From positions 80,903 to 144,902 of the forward strand of contig NZ_BAPV01000043.1 of assembly GCF_025995175.1 (NCBI RefSeq): 64,000 bases of DNA, read 5' to 3'. The notes beneath the pieces were generated by a model. The model was not told where the DNA came from. It worked only from the letters and a program-made list of their open reading frames with translations, and made no database searches. The position numbers were made by a program, and so were the translations under genes. Within the stretch, counting starts at the first letter, position 1, and the number at the start of each line of letters is the position of its first letter. Positions 15,852 to 25,368 of the stretch are shown one piece after another. The DNA is from Asaia krungthepensis NRIC 0535. Lineage in GTDB: Bacteria; Pseudomonadota; Alphaproteobacteria; Acetobacterales; Acetobacteraceae.

Positions 15852-18212
15852 TCAGTGCTCGGTGCGGGCGGAGCGCCAGCGGTTCAGAAGCAGGGAATTC
15901 GATACAACCGAGACCGAACTGAGAGCCATTGCCCCCCCGGCGAGAGCTGGATTGAGCAACCCGCAAGCAGCGAGAGGAATGGCTGCAATGTTGTACCCGA
16001 AGGCGAAACAAAGGTTCTGCCTGATCTTGGAGACTGTCGCGCGGGATAGAGACAGGGCATCCAGAATAGCCCGAAGATCGGCGCTCATGAGAACCAGATC
16101 GGCCGTCTCCAGAGCAGCAGCCGAACCTGAGCCGATCGCGATGCTGATATCCGCCGAGGCAAGCGCAGGCGCGTCATTGATGCCATCGCCCGCCATGCCA
16201 ATGACCCGGCCCGGCCCACGCAGTTTTTCTATTGCGGCAACCTTGCCTTCAGGGCGAAGCGCCGCTTCGAGTTGAGTAATCCCGGCGCGCGAGGCCACAG
16301 CACGGGCGCTCGAAACCGTATCGCCGGTCAGCATGATCGTCTCAATCCCCTGCATCGCGAGGGATCTCATGACCGAGGGAGCCTCCGGGCGCAGCGCATC
16401 CGAAAGCGACAGCACGCCGAGATAATGCTCCCCCCGGGATACGAGGATTTCGGTCATGCCCGCCTCACCTTTGGGCACCTGGTCACAATCGACGCCGTTC
16501 TCCGTCAGATAATCCCGTGTGCCGAGCCGGTAGATGTTCCTCCCTGACCGAGCCTCGATGCCTTTGCCAGGAACAGCGCGGAAATGATCCAGCGCGAGAT
16601 CCATGCCCAGATTTTCGTCCCGCGCCTGACGCAGGATTGCCCTGGCGAGGGGATGTTCCGAATTGATCTCCAGCGCGGCGGCCGTGGCGAGCAGGGCATC
16701 ACGCGAGATACTGGCGCTGGGAACGATATTCTCGATCCGGGGCTCACCCGTGGTGATCGTCCCGGTCTTGTCGAGCGCCAGAATGTCGAGGCGATGCAGG
16801 CGCTCGAGCGCCTCGGCATTGCGGAACAGGATGCCCGCCGAGGCTGCTTTGCCGGTTCCGACCATCAAGGCGGTCGGGGTGGCGAGACCTAGGGAACAGG
16901 GGCAAGCGATGACGAGAACCGAGATCGCCGAGACAAGTGCCCAGCTTGCATCGCCCCTGACTGCCCAGCCAATCAGGAACGTCGCCAGAGCAATGGCGAT
17001 GATCGCGGGCACGAAAACGGCAGAGACCTGATCTGCCAGTCTCTGGATCGGTGCTTTGGACCCTTGGGCGCGGGATACGAGCGCGACGATCCGGGCAAGT
17101 GCCGTGTCACTCCCCAGGGAAGTGGCGCGCGCGCGCAGGACACCCGTCGTATTCAGCGTTCCGGCAAATATGGTATCGCCGGTTTTCCGCAATACTGGGC
17201 TCGCCTCTCCGGTGAGCATGGATTCATCGATCTCGGTCTCCCCCTCCGTCACCTCGCCGTCGACGGGAATGGACTCGCCCGGTCTGACCAAGAACAGGTC
17301 GCCAATGCGTAATGTGGCCACCGGCCGGGATACGATACTATCGCCCTCAATGCGGTTGGCGGTCTCTGGCTTGAGGGTGAGAAGAGCTTCGAGCCTTGCC
17401 GCAGCCTTGTGACGGGCACGCTCCTCCATCAGCCGCCCGAGCGACACGAGCAGAATGACGAAGGCGCTGGCTTCGAAATATACGGGGAGACGGAGCCCGG
17501 AAAAAGTGACGATCAGGCTGAAACCATAGGCAATGCTGGTACCAAGGCATACCAGCACATTCATATTGGCCGATCGCGAGCGCAGGGCATGCCAGGCACT
17601 GCGATAGAAGACACGCGCCGAGTACAGCTGCACGACTGTTGCGCAAACCGCCTGGAGCCATAAAGGCACGAGATGATGCGCCCCGAAAGCCATGGCGATC
17701 ATGCCGACGAGAAACGGCAAGCAGAACAGCGCCGTCAGGAGGAGGTCTGTATAGGCTCTTCCCTGCCCTGGTTTATCAGGGGACGCGGCACTCTCAGCTG
17801 GAAGTGTCGCCCCGAAACCCGCTTTGTCGATCGCTGCCATGAGACCCGCGGGATCGGTCATGCCCTCGATATACTGGATATGGGCCTGTTCGCTGGCCAG
17901 GTTCACCGCGGCACTCACGCCTGGCAGCCGATTGAGCAGTTTTTCGAGCCGCGCGGAGCATGCGGCGCAACTCATGCCGGAGATATTCAGGATCAGATCT
18001 GCGCGCGCGATACCGAAGCCGGTCTTTTCGACAAGCTTTTCAAGACTGGAAAGATCGGGCGCCCCCTCTCCCCGCGTGATCACGGCGCGCGAGGACGCAA
18101 AGTTGACGCTGGCAGAGACACCAGCCTGTCGGTTGAGTTGCTTCTCAAGCCGTGCTGCACAGGCTGCACAACTCATGCCGGTGATCTCGAGATCCAAAGA
18201 TCGCAGTGTCAT
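15852..18212 (-). CDS. copA: Copper-exporting P1B-type ATPase
   Basis: A 786-residue inner-membrane pump that drives Cu(I) out of the cytosol. Two heavy-metal-associated domains at the N-terminus each carry GMSCAAC (~residues 13 and 83). Transmembrane helices follow. Seen in order: the TGE phosphatase loop (ESMLTGEASP), the CPC metal site in VIACPCSLGLATPTAL (~residue 438), the phosphorylation site DKTGT (~477), the HP motif in EINSEHPLA and GDGINDAPAL (~674). This is the P1B-1 pattern. The chaperone gene copZ lies 129 bases upstream on the same strand, and the periplasmic multicopper oxidase operon is just beyond it. Confidence 0.97.
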   Translation of the reverse strand: MTLRSLDLEITGMSCAACAARLEKQLNRQAGVSASVNFASSRAVITRGEGAPDLSSLEKLVEKTGFGIARADLILNISGMSCAACSARLEKLLNRLPGVSAAVNLASEQAHIQYIEGMTDPAGLMAAIDKAGFGATLPAESAASPDKPGQGRAYTDLLLTALFCLPFLVGMIAMAFGAHHLVPLWLQAVCATVVQLYSARVFYRSAWHALRSRSANMNVLVCLGTSIAYGFSLIVTFSGLRLPVYFEASAFVILLVSLGRLMEERARHKAAARLEALLTLKPETANRIEGDSIVSRPVATLRIGDLFLVRPGESIPVDGEVTEGETEIDESMLTGEASPVLRKTGDTIFAGTLNTTGVLRARATSLGSDTALARIVALVSRAQGSKAPIQRLADQVSAVFVPAIIAIALATFLIGWAVRGDASWALVSAISVLVIACPCSLGLATPTALMVGTGKAASAGILFRNAEALERLHRLDILALDKTGTITTGEPRIENIVPSASISRDALLATAAALEINSEHPLARAILRQARDENLGMDLALDHFRAVPGKGIEARSGRNIYRLGTRDYLTENGVDCDQVPKGEAGMTEILVSRGEHYLGVLSLSDALRPEAPSVMRSLAMQGIETIMLTGDTVSSARAVASRAGITQLEAALRPEGKVAAIEKLRGPGRVIGMAGDGINDAPALASADISIAIGSGSAAALETADLVLMSADLRAILDALSLSRATVSKIRQNLCFAFGYNIAAIPLAACGLLNPALAGGAMALSSVSVVSNSLLLNRWRSARTEH

Positions 18213-18341
18213 GTATCCAGACTCTAATTCTCGTGCCGCACGGGGATGGATACTGCATCCCGTAGCGCGGCGCTCGTCACTCCACCCAGCGGTTGATAGC
18301 GATGCCGCTAATGCCCGATCGATCGTTGCTAATGCAATGGC

Positions 18342-18557
18342 TCAGCCACGCACCACATCGAAGCCTGTTTCCTCGATAACAGTCTCGACGGCACTGCGCG
18401 GAAGGGCAACATCGCTGGTTGTAACACGAACGGCTCCTGTCTCGTGGCTTGCAGTTACCGCAGTCAAACCGGGAATTTCGCCCAGAGATTTCTCGAGACG
18501 GCTCGAACAACCGCTGCAGGACATGCCATCGACCTTGAATTCCATCGTGTTGACCAT
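18342..18557 (-). CDS. copZ: Copper chaperone, single HMA domain
   Basis: A 71-residue protein made of one ferredoxin-like HMA domain: MEFKVDGMSCSGCSSRLEK holds the Cu(I)-binding CxxC, followed by GAVRVTT and the terminal VIEETGFDV helix/strand. It would hand Cu(I) to the N-terminal domains of CopA. I chose the start at 18557 because AGGAG lies 8 bases upstream, although the frame is open 19 codons further. It is transcribed toward copA with a 129-base gap, probably in one unit. No recognisable CueR-type operator was seen upstream. Confidence 0.93.
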   Translation of the reverse strand: MVNTMEFKVDGMSCSGCSSRLEKSLGEIPGLTAVTASHETGAVRVTTSDVALPRSAVETVIEETGFDVVRG

Positions 18558-18665
18558 TTGAGATCTCCTGTTTGACGCTGATGATGAACTAGGTAGGGAC
18601 GATACAGGTTGCAATCAACTCGCGGCGCTGCGTAGGATATTGTACTCTTCCCAGTTTGAGGACCC

Positions 18666-19031
18666 ATGGCCCGGCTTCGCCGTTCATTACTGACCGTCCT
18701 GTTCGTGACGTGCCTGATTGCATTGCGTGGGTTCCTGCCCGGGCAGGCGAGCGCGCATCCTCATGGTCATCAGGGATGCGCGACGATGGGGGAGACAGGA
18801 TGCATGGATCGCCCCGCGTCACCTGCTCATGGAAGTGGTCATACGCATGATTGCGGCACGTGCATGGTTTCCCAGACCTGCCTGTCGGGCCTGGCCCTAC
18901 CGCACAGCATTTATCTTGCCCCGCGCCCGCGCATGATGGTTGCCGCCTATGCCTCGCCTTACGCCGTCTTCCTGACCGGACAGCAGGCTCCCCCCGATCT
19001 ACGGCCTCCAAGAGGATCGCTGAACTTCTGA
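18666..19031 (+). CDS. Small exported His/Cys-rich protein, DUF2946-like
   Basis: A 121-residue protein with an N-terminal signal peptide (to QASA, ~residue 29). The mature N-terminus is rich in His and Cys: HPHGHQGCATMG, then HGSGHTHDCGTCMVSQTC (~residues 57-74). A second hydrophobic patch and a Pro-rich tail PPDLRPPRGS follow. The DCGTCMV...C cluster resembles the CALC motif of DUF2946 proteins, which accompany copper genes. It is divergent from copZ and 77 bases ahead of the multicopper oxidase, so periplasmic copper binding or delivery is likely. Family placement is tentative. Confidence 0.7.
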   Translation: MARLRRSLLTVLFVTCLIALRGFLPGQASAHPHGHQGCATMGETGCMDRPASPAHGSGHTHDCGTCMVSQTCLSGLALPHSIYLAPRPRMMVAAYASPYAVFLTGQQAPPDLRPPRGSLNF

Positions 19032-19108
19032 TACGTCGCCCTTCGCGTAGTCTGTTCTGACTCCACGGGATCGGGCTCTCCGTTTCAAATCTGTTCAGGA
19101 TACCTTTC

Positions 19109-20920
19109 ATGACCATGCTCTCTCGCCGTGGTGCGGGACTGTCGAGGCGTCGCTTCGTGACCGGTTGCGCCGGCATCGGTGTGCTGCCCGCCCTCCCGGC
19201 CCACGCGGCTCCCGGGTCGCCCGGCCCGTCAGACATCCCGCCCGTGGCAGTATCAAGAATCAGGCTCGATATCGACACGCGTCCTTGGACGGTTGGTGAC
19301 CGGACCGGACACGCCTTCGCTGTCAATGGCAGCGCCCCTGCCCCCACTCTTCGGTGGCGTGAAGGCGATACCGTGGAGATCGAGGTCATGAATCATCTTG
19401 ACGAGCCAACATCGATTCACTGGCATGGTATACGTCTGCCTGCCGCCATGGATGGCGTACCCGGGATCAGTTTTGCAGGGATTCCGGCGCGGTCCTCTTT
19501 CACTTATCGCTTCTCGCTTCGCCAGTCCGGCACATATTGGTACCACAGTCATTCCGGCATGCAGGAGGCGCAGGGGCTCTTCGGCGCCCTGGTGATCGAC
19601 CCGGCCACGTCTGATCCAAGACGCTTCGAGCGCGACTACGTCATGGTGTTATCGGACTGGAGCGATGTCGCACCCCATGACATCGTGAGCAATCTGAAGC
19701 AGCAGGACGATTACTATAATTTCCGCCAGCGCACGCTGGTCTCATTGTTTCACGATGCCCGCAAGCAGGGTCTGAATAAGGCCGTGACGAACCGGCTGAT
19801 GTGGTCGCGCATGCGCATGTCCGCAACCGACATCTCCGACGTCAGCGGGGTCATCTACTCCTATCTGATCAACGGCCAGACGCCCGACGCCAATTGGACC
19901 GGTGTGTTCACGCCCGGCGAACGTGTCCGGCTGCGTATCATCAATGCCTCCGCAATGACGCTCTTCGACTTCCGCATTCCCGGCCTGAGTTTTTCGGTAG
20001 TGGCGGCAGATGGGCAGGATGTCGAGCCGGTGAAGATCGATGAATTCCGCATCGGTCCTGCCGAGACTTACGACCTGATCGTGCAGCCAACCGACGAACG
20101 CGCCTGGACCATTTTCATCCAGTCCGAAGACCGCACCGGCTATGCGCGCGGCACGCTGGCACCGCGGATCGGGATGACGGGACCTGTGCCCCCCATGGAT
20201 CCGCGCCCGGTGAGGACCATGGTGGACATGGGAATGGGACGCACGATGCCGGGCGGTAAAACCATGAGCGGCATGAGCGGCATGAGCGGCATGAGCGGCA
20301 TGAGCGGCATGAGCGGCATGAGCGGCATGAGCGGCATGGAACACCCCGCGGATACGGCGTCAAGCACCCAAGCCCCCCCCGCCCAACAGCCCCCCATCGT
20401 GAAAGACGATCCAGGCCCGCCACCCCGCAATGTAGAAAACCAGAATGTCGCGATGCACCCTGTCAACCGTCTGAACGAAGCCGGTGACGGTCTGGAAGAT
20501 AATGGACGACGCGTTCTAAGCTACGCCATGCTGCGCGGTCTCACTCCCGCGCCGGATCAGAGACCGCCAAGCCGCGAAATCATTTTGCATCTGACCGGGA
20601 ACATGCAGCGCTACATCTGGGGCTTCGATGCCAAGAAGTTCTCCGAAGCGCCACCAATCATGCTTCGCCTGAATGAGCGGGTAAGGATAACGCTGATCAA
20701 CGATACCATGATGGAGCACCCGATCCATCTGCATGGCTTCTGGAGCGAACTGGAGAACGGTCAGGGGAGCCATCGTCCCAACAAGCATACAATCATTTCC
20801 CAGCCGGGATCGACCCTCAGCTATCTGGTTACCGCCGATACACCGGGCATGTGGGCGCTGCATTGCCACCTTATCTATCACATGCATCTGGGGATGTTCC
20901 GTACGGTGGTGGTGTCATGA
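19109..20920 (+). CDS. pcoA: Periplasmic multicopper oxidase, PcoA/CopA type
   Basis: A 603-residue cuproxidase that probably oxidises Cu(I) to the less toxic Cu(II) in the periplasm. The N-terminus is a Tat signal (LSRRRFVTGCAG). All four copper motifs are present: HWHGIRLP (~105), WYHSHSG (~145), HPIHLHGFW (~536) and HCHLIYHMHLGM (~585), with the T1 Cys in the last. Between the second and third cupredoxin domains lies a Met-rich insert including eight Met-Ser-Gly units (encoded 20264-20335), as in PcoA-type proteins that bind extra copper. Its stop overlaps the copB start (ATGA), so the two are translationally coupled. Confidence 0.95.
   Translation: MTMLSRRGAGLSRRRFVTGCAGIGVLPALPAHAAPGSPGPSDIPPVAVSRIRLDIDTRPWTVGDRTGHAFAVNGSAPAPTLRWREGDTVEIEVMNHLDEPTSIHWHGIRLPAAMDGVPGISFAGIPARSSFTYRFSLRQSGTYWYHSHSGMQEAQGLFGALVIDPATSDPRRFERDYVMVLSDWSDVAPHDIVSNLKQQDDYYNFRQRTLVSLFHDARKQGLNKAVTNRLMWSRMRMSATDISDVSGVIYSYLINGQTPDANWTGVFTPGERVRLRIINASAMTLFDFRIPGLSFSVVAADGQDVEPVKIDEFRIGPAETYDLIVQPTDERAWTIFIQSEDRTGYARGTLAPRIGMTGPVPPMDPRPVRTMVDMGMGRTMPGGKTMSGMSGMSGMSGMSGMSGMSGMSGMEHPADTASSTQAPPAQQPPIVKDDPGPPPRNVENQNVAMHPVNRLNEAGDGLEDNGRRVLSYAMLRGLTPAPDQRPPSREIILHLTGNMQRYIWGFDAKKFSEAPPIMLRLNERVRITLINDTMMEHPIHLHGFWSELENGQGSHRPNKHTIISQPGSTLSYLVTADTPGMWALHCHLIYHMHLGMFRTVVVS
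20264..20335 (+). repeat. Eight tandem copies of ATGAGCGGC inside pcoA
   Basis: A perfect 9-base unit repeated eight times in frame, encoding (MSG)8 in the Met-rich loop of the multicopper oxidase. The absence of silent differences suggests recent expansion by slippage; copy number probably varies between strains. Confidence 0.95.
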
Positions 20921-21690
20921 GGCGCATTTTCACAAGCATGGTCATCACCGGGCTCTTCACCGGCTACGCCGCATCTGGCTCGGCCGCCCCGGCGACGGAG
21001 GCCTCATCGGTCGCCGCGCCAATGCCGAGCTACATTGACGGTGTCATGCCCGTCATGGACCAGGGCATATGGGTGCATGGCCTGCTCAATCAATTCGAGG
21101 GCAGACTGGCCGGCGCAGAGTCGAGTTTTCGCTGGGATGGCGAGGCCTGGGTCGGTGGTGACTACAACCGCCTGTGGCTTCGCTCGGAGGGAACGGTTAC
21201 CAAAGGCCGTATGGATGATGGCGACCAGGAGCTCCTCTACAGCCGCTCGATCTCAACCTATTTCGACGTACAGGGCGGCGTACGCGTTGATCTCGATAGC
21301 GGACCAACACGGACCTGGGGCGCATTCGGACTGCAGGGGCTTGCGCTTTACCAGTTCGAGGTCCAGGCCACAGCTTATGTGAGCGATCAGGGACGTTTTG
21401 CGGGGCGGTTCGAGGGATCCTATGACATCGCCATTACCAACCGTCTGATCCTGCAACCCCAGGTCGAACTGAACATTTATTCCAAGGCCGATATGGCACG
21501 AGGGAGCGGTGCCGGTTTTTCGGATATCGATACGGGGCTTCGGTTGCGCTACGAGATATGGCGCAAATTCGCTCCCTATATCGCTCTGACCTATGACGGC
21601 TACTTCGATCAGGCACGGCGCTTTGCGCGTCAGCGTGATGAAGCGGCAGGCCGTGCAAGGCTCAGCTTCGGTATCAGGAGCTGGTTCTAG
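20917..21690 (+). CDS. pcoB: Copper resistance outer-membrane protein CopB/PcoB
   Basis: A 257-residue outer-membrane beta barrel. A short signal peptide (to GSAA, ~residue 24) is followed by the CopB pattern: GLLNQFEGRLAG, FRWDGEAWVGGDYNRLWLRSEG, LQGGVR-like strand FDVQGGVRVD, GLAPYW-like GLQGLALYQFEVQATAYV and GSYDIAITNRLILQPQVELN, ending in RLSFGIRSWF with C-terminal Phe. This family works with PcoA in copper tolerance, possibly sequestering or exporting copper across the outer membrane. The usual Met-rich N-terminal repeats of CopB are absent here. The start at 20917 overlaps the pcoA stop. Confidence 0.93.
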   Translation: MRRIFTSMVITGLFTGYAASGSAAPATEASSVAAPMPSYIDGVMPVMDQGIWVHGLLNQFEGRLAGAESSFRWDGEAWVGGDYNRLWLRSEGTVTKGRMDDGDQELLYSRSISTYFDVQGGVRVDLDSGPTRTWGAFGLQGLALYQFEVQATAYVSDQGRFAGRFEGSYDIAITNRLILQPQVELNIYSKADMARGSGAGFSDIDTGLRLRYEIWRKFAPYIALTYDGYFDQARRFARQRDEAAGRARLSFGIRSWF

Positions 21691-22007
21691 CGAAACTTCC
21701 CCCGCGCGGATTTCGCAAGGGGCTGATTCATGGAGGACGACGCACTCAGGGTGTCCGGGGAAAGGAGGAAATCACAGCCTCCTGCACCTCGGAGGTATCT
21801 GTCTGCGAAATCGGGCAACATGGCGCTGACAGCTGGTTTGCGCGGTCCGATCACGCGTCTGTGTGGCGGCAAAACAACACTGGCTCGACCCATATCGTGA
21901 GTTTTGATGCGAACGCGTCAAGATGCTTGTCATGATATGAAATATTGATAGGGAGTGCCTGCGGTTCCCAACACCGCTTCCTGTCACAGCAACGAGTTCG
22001 TGCCATC
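21691..22007. other. Spacer between pcoB and an OprB porin gene
   Basis: A 317-base region carrying the porin promoter. The second half (about 21880-21960) is AT-richer. I saw no gene or clear operator. Confidence 0.4.
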
Positions 22008-23585
22008 ATGCCTGTTTCGAAGACCGGGACGTTCCTCTCCCTCTGGGCCGCAGGCACCATTCTGGGAAGCTGCTTCCTCGTCTCGCAGGCCGCTGCACAA
22101 AGCCAGAGTCAGAAAGCCAGCCCCAGCGATCAGACGACCGCCACGCTCGACCCGATGCTGAAGGAAACCGCAACGCAGAATCACGCTGGCAAGGGAGCGG
22201 ATAACCCGCCCAACCTTTACGGCAGCCCCTATGATCGTACCCAGCCTTCCCTCGGCACGGTGCGCCATCCGATAGTCCCGGTTCCGGGCGATGAGGCCCT
22301 GTTTCCCGCGAGCTTTTCCGACTGGCTGAAGCAACCCACCATGACGGGTGACTGGGGCGGTCTGCGCACGCGGTTGCAGAACATGGGCATCACGCCCCAG
22401 GGACATTATCTTCAGGATAGTGCGGGTAACCCGACCGGTGGACGCGCGCAAACCGTGCGCTATGCGCATGAAGTAGCGATCGGTGCCGACGTCAATCTCG
22501 CCCAGTTGACCGGCCATAATTACGGTATGTTCCACGTGCTTCTGACCGAACGTGCGGGTCTGGGCATCGGCCAGCAGCTCCCGGCACTGAACAGCCCGCA
22601 GGAAATCTTCGGGTCTGGCGAAACGATCCGCTTCACACGCCTCTCATGGGAGATGCAGTGGAACCGTTACGCCGATACCGAAATCGGCTGGATCAATACC
22701 GAAAACGATTTCGGCCAGTCGACCATGCATTGGGGCATGAATCTTTACTGCCAGTTCGAATCAAACGCGATCTGCGGTATGCCCCAGGCACTGGCAAGCA
22801 ACTCCGGCTACGGATACTATCCAACGGCGCATCCAGGAGCATTCCTGAAGCTCTTCCCGTTCGGAGACGAACGCATGCTGGTCTCGGCCGGTATCTATAA
22901 CGTCGACCCGACAATTTCGAACACGGGATATGCCTGGAAGATGTGGCTGCACGGCTCGACCGGGGCCTATCTCCCCTTCCAGCTGGGCTGGCATTTTGGT
23001 GGCACGGACAGCAAGGGCCGCCTGCCGACCAATGTGAAGATCGGCGGCTACTGGGATACGTCCGAGGTCAAGAACGTTTACGCACAGCTTGCCGGGTTCG
23101 AGCTTCCGACCAGCGTGCTGGGCAATCTGCCCATCGACAAGGTGCGTGGGCGTTACGGCGGCTGGTTCATGGCCGACCAGATGCTGCAGCGCGACAAAAG
23201 CGACCCGACGCGTTCGACGGTGGCTTTCATGTCCTTCACCTGGGGTGACCCGCGTACGGCAATCGCACCGTACTTCATCACCTGGGGTGTTGTGCGCAAG
23301 GGCACGTTCTGGAACCGCCCGAACGACACGATCAGCATCGGCGGCAAATTCAACTTCGTGAACCCGAAGCTCGGAGCCTATGTCGGTGCCCTTCAGTCCG
23401 TGCAGACCCAAGATACCGGGTTGCTCAAGCCGAGCGGCGAGCATTCGGGCGAAATCAACTATGGCTGGCGCCCTGCCCCGTGGCTGACGATCCGGCCCGG
23501 TTTACAGTATATCTGGCATCCTGGCGGGACCAATCGCTACAAGAACGCCCTCCTGATCGATCTGGAGACTGGGGTCAGCTTCTGA
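22008..23585 (+). CDS. oprB: OprB-family carbohydrate-selective porin
   Basis: A 525-residue outer-membrane porin. The signal peptide ends near QAAAQ (~residue 28). A Gln/Ser-rich linker follows, then the OprB domain starts at WLKQPTMTGDWGGLRTRLQNMGI, the hallmark of the family. Barrel strands include DTEIGWINTENDFG, KLFPFGDERMLVSAGIYNVDPT and IGGYWDTSEV, and the protein ends in LLIDLETGVSF with terminal Phe. It probably admits sugars and polyols to periplasmic dehydrogenases. I chose ATG 22008 because it starts directly before the signal peptide; the frame is open 21 codons more. It has its own terminator. Confidence 0.93.
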   Translation: MPVSKTGTFLSLWAAGTILGSCFLVSQAAAQSQSQKASPSDQTTATLDPMLKETATQNHAGKGADNPPNLYGSPYDRTQPSLGTVRHPIVPVPGDEALFPASFSDWLKQPTMTGDWGGLRTRLQNMGITPQGHYLQDSAGNPTGGRAQTVRYAHEVAIGADVNLAQLTGHNYGMFHVLLTERAGLGIGQQLPALNSPQEIFGSGETIRFTRLSWEMQWNRYADTEIGWINTENDFGQSTMHWGMNLYCQFESNAICGMPQALASNSGYGYYPTAHPGAFLKLFPFGDERMLVSAGIYNVDPTISNTGYAWKMWLHGSTGAYLPFQLGWHFGGTDSKGRLPTNVKIGGYWDTSEVKNVYAQLAGFELPTSVLGNLPIDKVRGRYGGWFMADQMLQRDKSDPTRSTVAFMSFTWGDPRTAIAPYFITWGVVRKGTFWNRPNDTISIGGKFNFVNPKLGAYVGALQSVQTQDTGLLKPSGEHSGEINYGWRPAPWLTIRPGLQYIWHPGGTNRYKNALLIDLETGVSF

Positions 23586-23621
23586 TTGGATGCAGAAGCC
23601 GTCTCTGCTCTTCATACAGCC

Positions 23622-23646
23622 ACGCCCCTCTCCGGAGGGGCGTTTT
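23622..23646 (+). terminator. Intrinsic terminator after oprB
   Basis: ACGCCCCT pairs with AGGGGCGT around a 6-base loop and is followed by TTT then G. It lies 37 bases after the porin stop. Confidence 0.85.
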
Positions 23647-23747
23647 GCGTTTGTAGATGGTGGAGATATTTCGAATTCCGAGCCCATCCGGGGTCACGTC
23701 CTGCCGGGCCGATACGAAGGCTCCGACTCACTGTACGCCCGGTAGTT

Positions 23748-23765
23748 GTTTCATAAAACTATCAT
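23748..23765 (+). promoter_or_regulatory. Pho box upstream of pstS
   Basis: GTTTCAT-AAAA-CTATCAT fits the PhoB site layout of two 7-base direct repeats (consensus CTGTCAT) with a 4-base AT-rich spacer. It has three mismatches in total and lies 71 bases before the pstS ATG. Being upstream of pstS strengthens the call. Confidence 0.75.
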
Positions 23766-23836
23766 CTTATATTTGTATCTTCCTGTTGCTGGCGCAGATA
23801 GAACGAGCCGTCATCTCGATCTATAGAGGTCAAACA

Positions 23837-24844
23837 ATGCGTCTTACCCGAATTTTCGGTGCTCTTTCTCTCTCCCTGGCCCTGTCCTGCGGTGTCTCTC
23901 ATGCCGCGACCATCACCGGTGCCGGGTCGAGCTTCGCTGCGCCGATCTATGGTGCCTGGGGCGAGACTGCACAGAAGGCCATCGGCACGTCCATCAATTA
24001 TCAAAGCGTCGGTTCGGGCGCAGGTCAGAACCAGGCAATCGCCCGCACGGTCGATTTCGGCGCCTCCGACAAGCCGATGGAAGCCGCCAAGCTGGACAGC
24101 AACAAGCTTTACCAGTTCCCGACCGTGATGGGCGGTATCGTGGTGATCGTGAATGTGCCCGGCATCGCCCCCGGCATGCTGAAGCTCGATGGCCCGACCA
24201 TCGCAGGTCTGTATGACGGCACGATCTCAACGTGGAATGACCCGCGCATCGCGGCGCTGAACCCGGGCCTGAAGCTGCCTGACTCAGACGTTGCGCCGAT
24301 CCATCGCGCCGATGCCTCGGGCACCAGCTTTGTCTTCACCTCGTACCTCTCGAAGGTGTCGGCTGGCTGGAAGCAGAAATTCGGTGCAGGCACCTCCATC
24401 GCCTGGGCTGGTGGTGCAGGCGCGCGTGGCAATGACGGTGTGGCTGCCGGAGTCAAGGAATCTGAAGGTGGCATCGGCTATGTCGAATATGCCTATGCCA
24501 GCCGCAATCACCTGAACATGGCTCAGCTGCGTGATCACGACGGTGCATTCATCAAGCCCGATGCCGCCTCGTTCGCAGCTTCTGCCTCCCATGCCGACTG
24601 GGCGCATGCCGATCGCTTTGCAGTCGATCTGCTCGACATCGCCGGTGCCAATGCATGGCCGATCATGAGCGCCACCTTCGTTCTGGTTCCGACCGATCCG
24701 AAGGATGCAGCGCAGGGCAAGGCTGTGAAGGATTTCTTCAGCTACGCGCTGAAGAACGGCAACCCGGACGCTGTCAAGCTGGACTATGTACCGCTGCCGC
24801 AATCGGTCAAGGACGCTGTTCTGAGCGGCTGGACCAAGAACTGA
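23837..24844 (+). CDS. pstS: Phosphate-binding periplasmic protein PstS
   Basis: A 335-residue periplasmic binding protein. The signal peptide ends at SHAA (~residue 24), and the mature chain begins with the canonical phosphate-loop TITGAGSSFAAPIY. Other contacts are seen in SVGSGAGQNQAI, DFGASDKPM and HRADASGTSFVFTSYL. It delivers phosphate to the PstCAB importer, but no pstC, pstA or pstB follows; a strong terminator ends the gene, so it is monocistronic here. A Pho box precedes it and GAGGT sits 8 bases before the ATG. High expression is likely given the strong flanking signals. Confidence 0.96.
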   Translation: MRLTRIFGALSLSLALSCGVSHAATITGAGSSFAAPIYGAWGETAQKAIGTSINYQSVGSGAGQNQAIARTVDFGASDKPMEAAKLDSNKLYQFPTVMGGIVVIVNVPGIAPGMLKLDGPTIAGLYDGTISTWNDPRIAALNPGLKLPDSDVAPIHRADASGTSFVFTSYLSKVSAGWKQKFGAGTSIAWAGGAGARGNDGVAAGVKESEGGIGYVEYAYASRNHLNMAQLRDHDGAFIKPDAASFAASASHADWAHADRFAVDLLDIAGANAWPIMSATFVLVPTDPKDAAQGKAVKDFFSYALKNGNPDAVKLDYVPLPQSVKDAVLSGWTKN

Positions 24845-24882
24845 TTACGACTGGACGCTCTGGCACGCTGCCATAGGGTTCG

Positions 24883-24916
24883 AGGGGAGTGCGCAACAGC
24901 GCCTCCCCTTTTGTTT
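24883..24916 (+). terminator. Intrinsic terminator after pstS
   Basis: AGGGGAG pairs with CTCCCCT, with an inner GCGC/GCGC stem and a single bulged T, then TTT-G-TTTT. A textbook terminator. Confidence 0.92.
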
Positions 24917-25368
24917 TCCGCCCACTGACGAACATAGTATACCCGGCGCACGCTCGGATGACTTGAACAGGATCGCCGGAAGCGCCGCTCCAATGACCCG
25001 ACGTCCTGACGCGTCGGTCTTCGATGGCGCAAGACTGGGTATGCCTCTGGGTTAGGTGTGGACGTCTCCCTCAGGCAGGCTTCCTTCCTTGTATGGCCCT
25101 TCCTTTGCCTCTCGCTTTGATCGGCGTCTATGGCCCCCGGCGCTTGGTCGATACATGGAAGCGCGGCGTAGGCCGAGCGTCACAGTGTTCCTGCGAGTTT
25201 CAATACAGCGCGGGATCGGCCTGTCGCAGTCCGCACGACGCGCCCACTCGCCCAATCGCTCCCAGCACGGCGAAACGCGTCCATCGCATTCCGCCCTCAC
25301 AGCGTCACATTACCCGTTCAAAAACAAACATCATCGCGTTACTTGGAATGGCGCCAAAAATATGAATA
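24917..25368. other. Unassigned 450-base region
   Basis: Open frames on both strands are arginine/serine-rich, lack convincing ribosome sites and match nothing I recognise. No transposon end, tRNA or riboswitch was identified. It could hide a small RNA, but I see no positive sign. The 3' end is the AT-rich promoter of the next small gene. Confidence 0.4.

Noticed and set aside
20115..20466. Minus-strand frames with long Pro-Leu-Met or Ser-Cys-Arg repeats
   Set aside because: They are simply the complement of the ATGAGCGGC repeat inside the multicopper oxidase gene.
24917..25340. Possible 6S-like or other small RNA downstream of pstS
   Set aside because: Some local complementarity exists, but no long closing stem, promoter and terminator set could be defined by eye.
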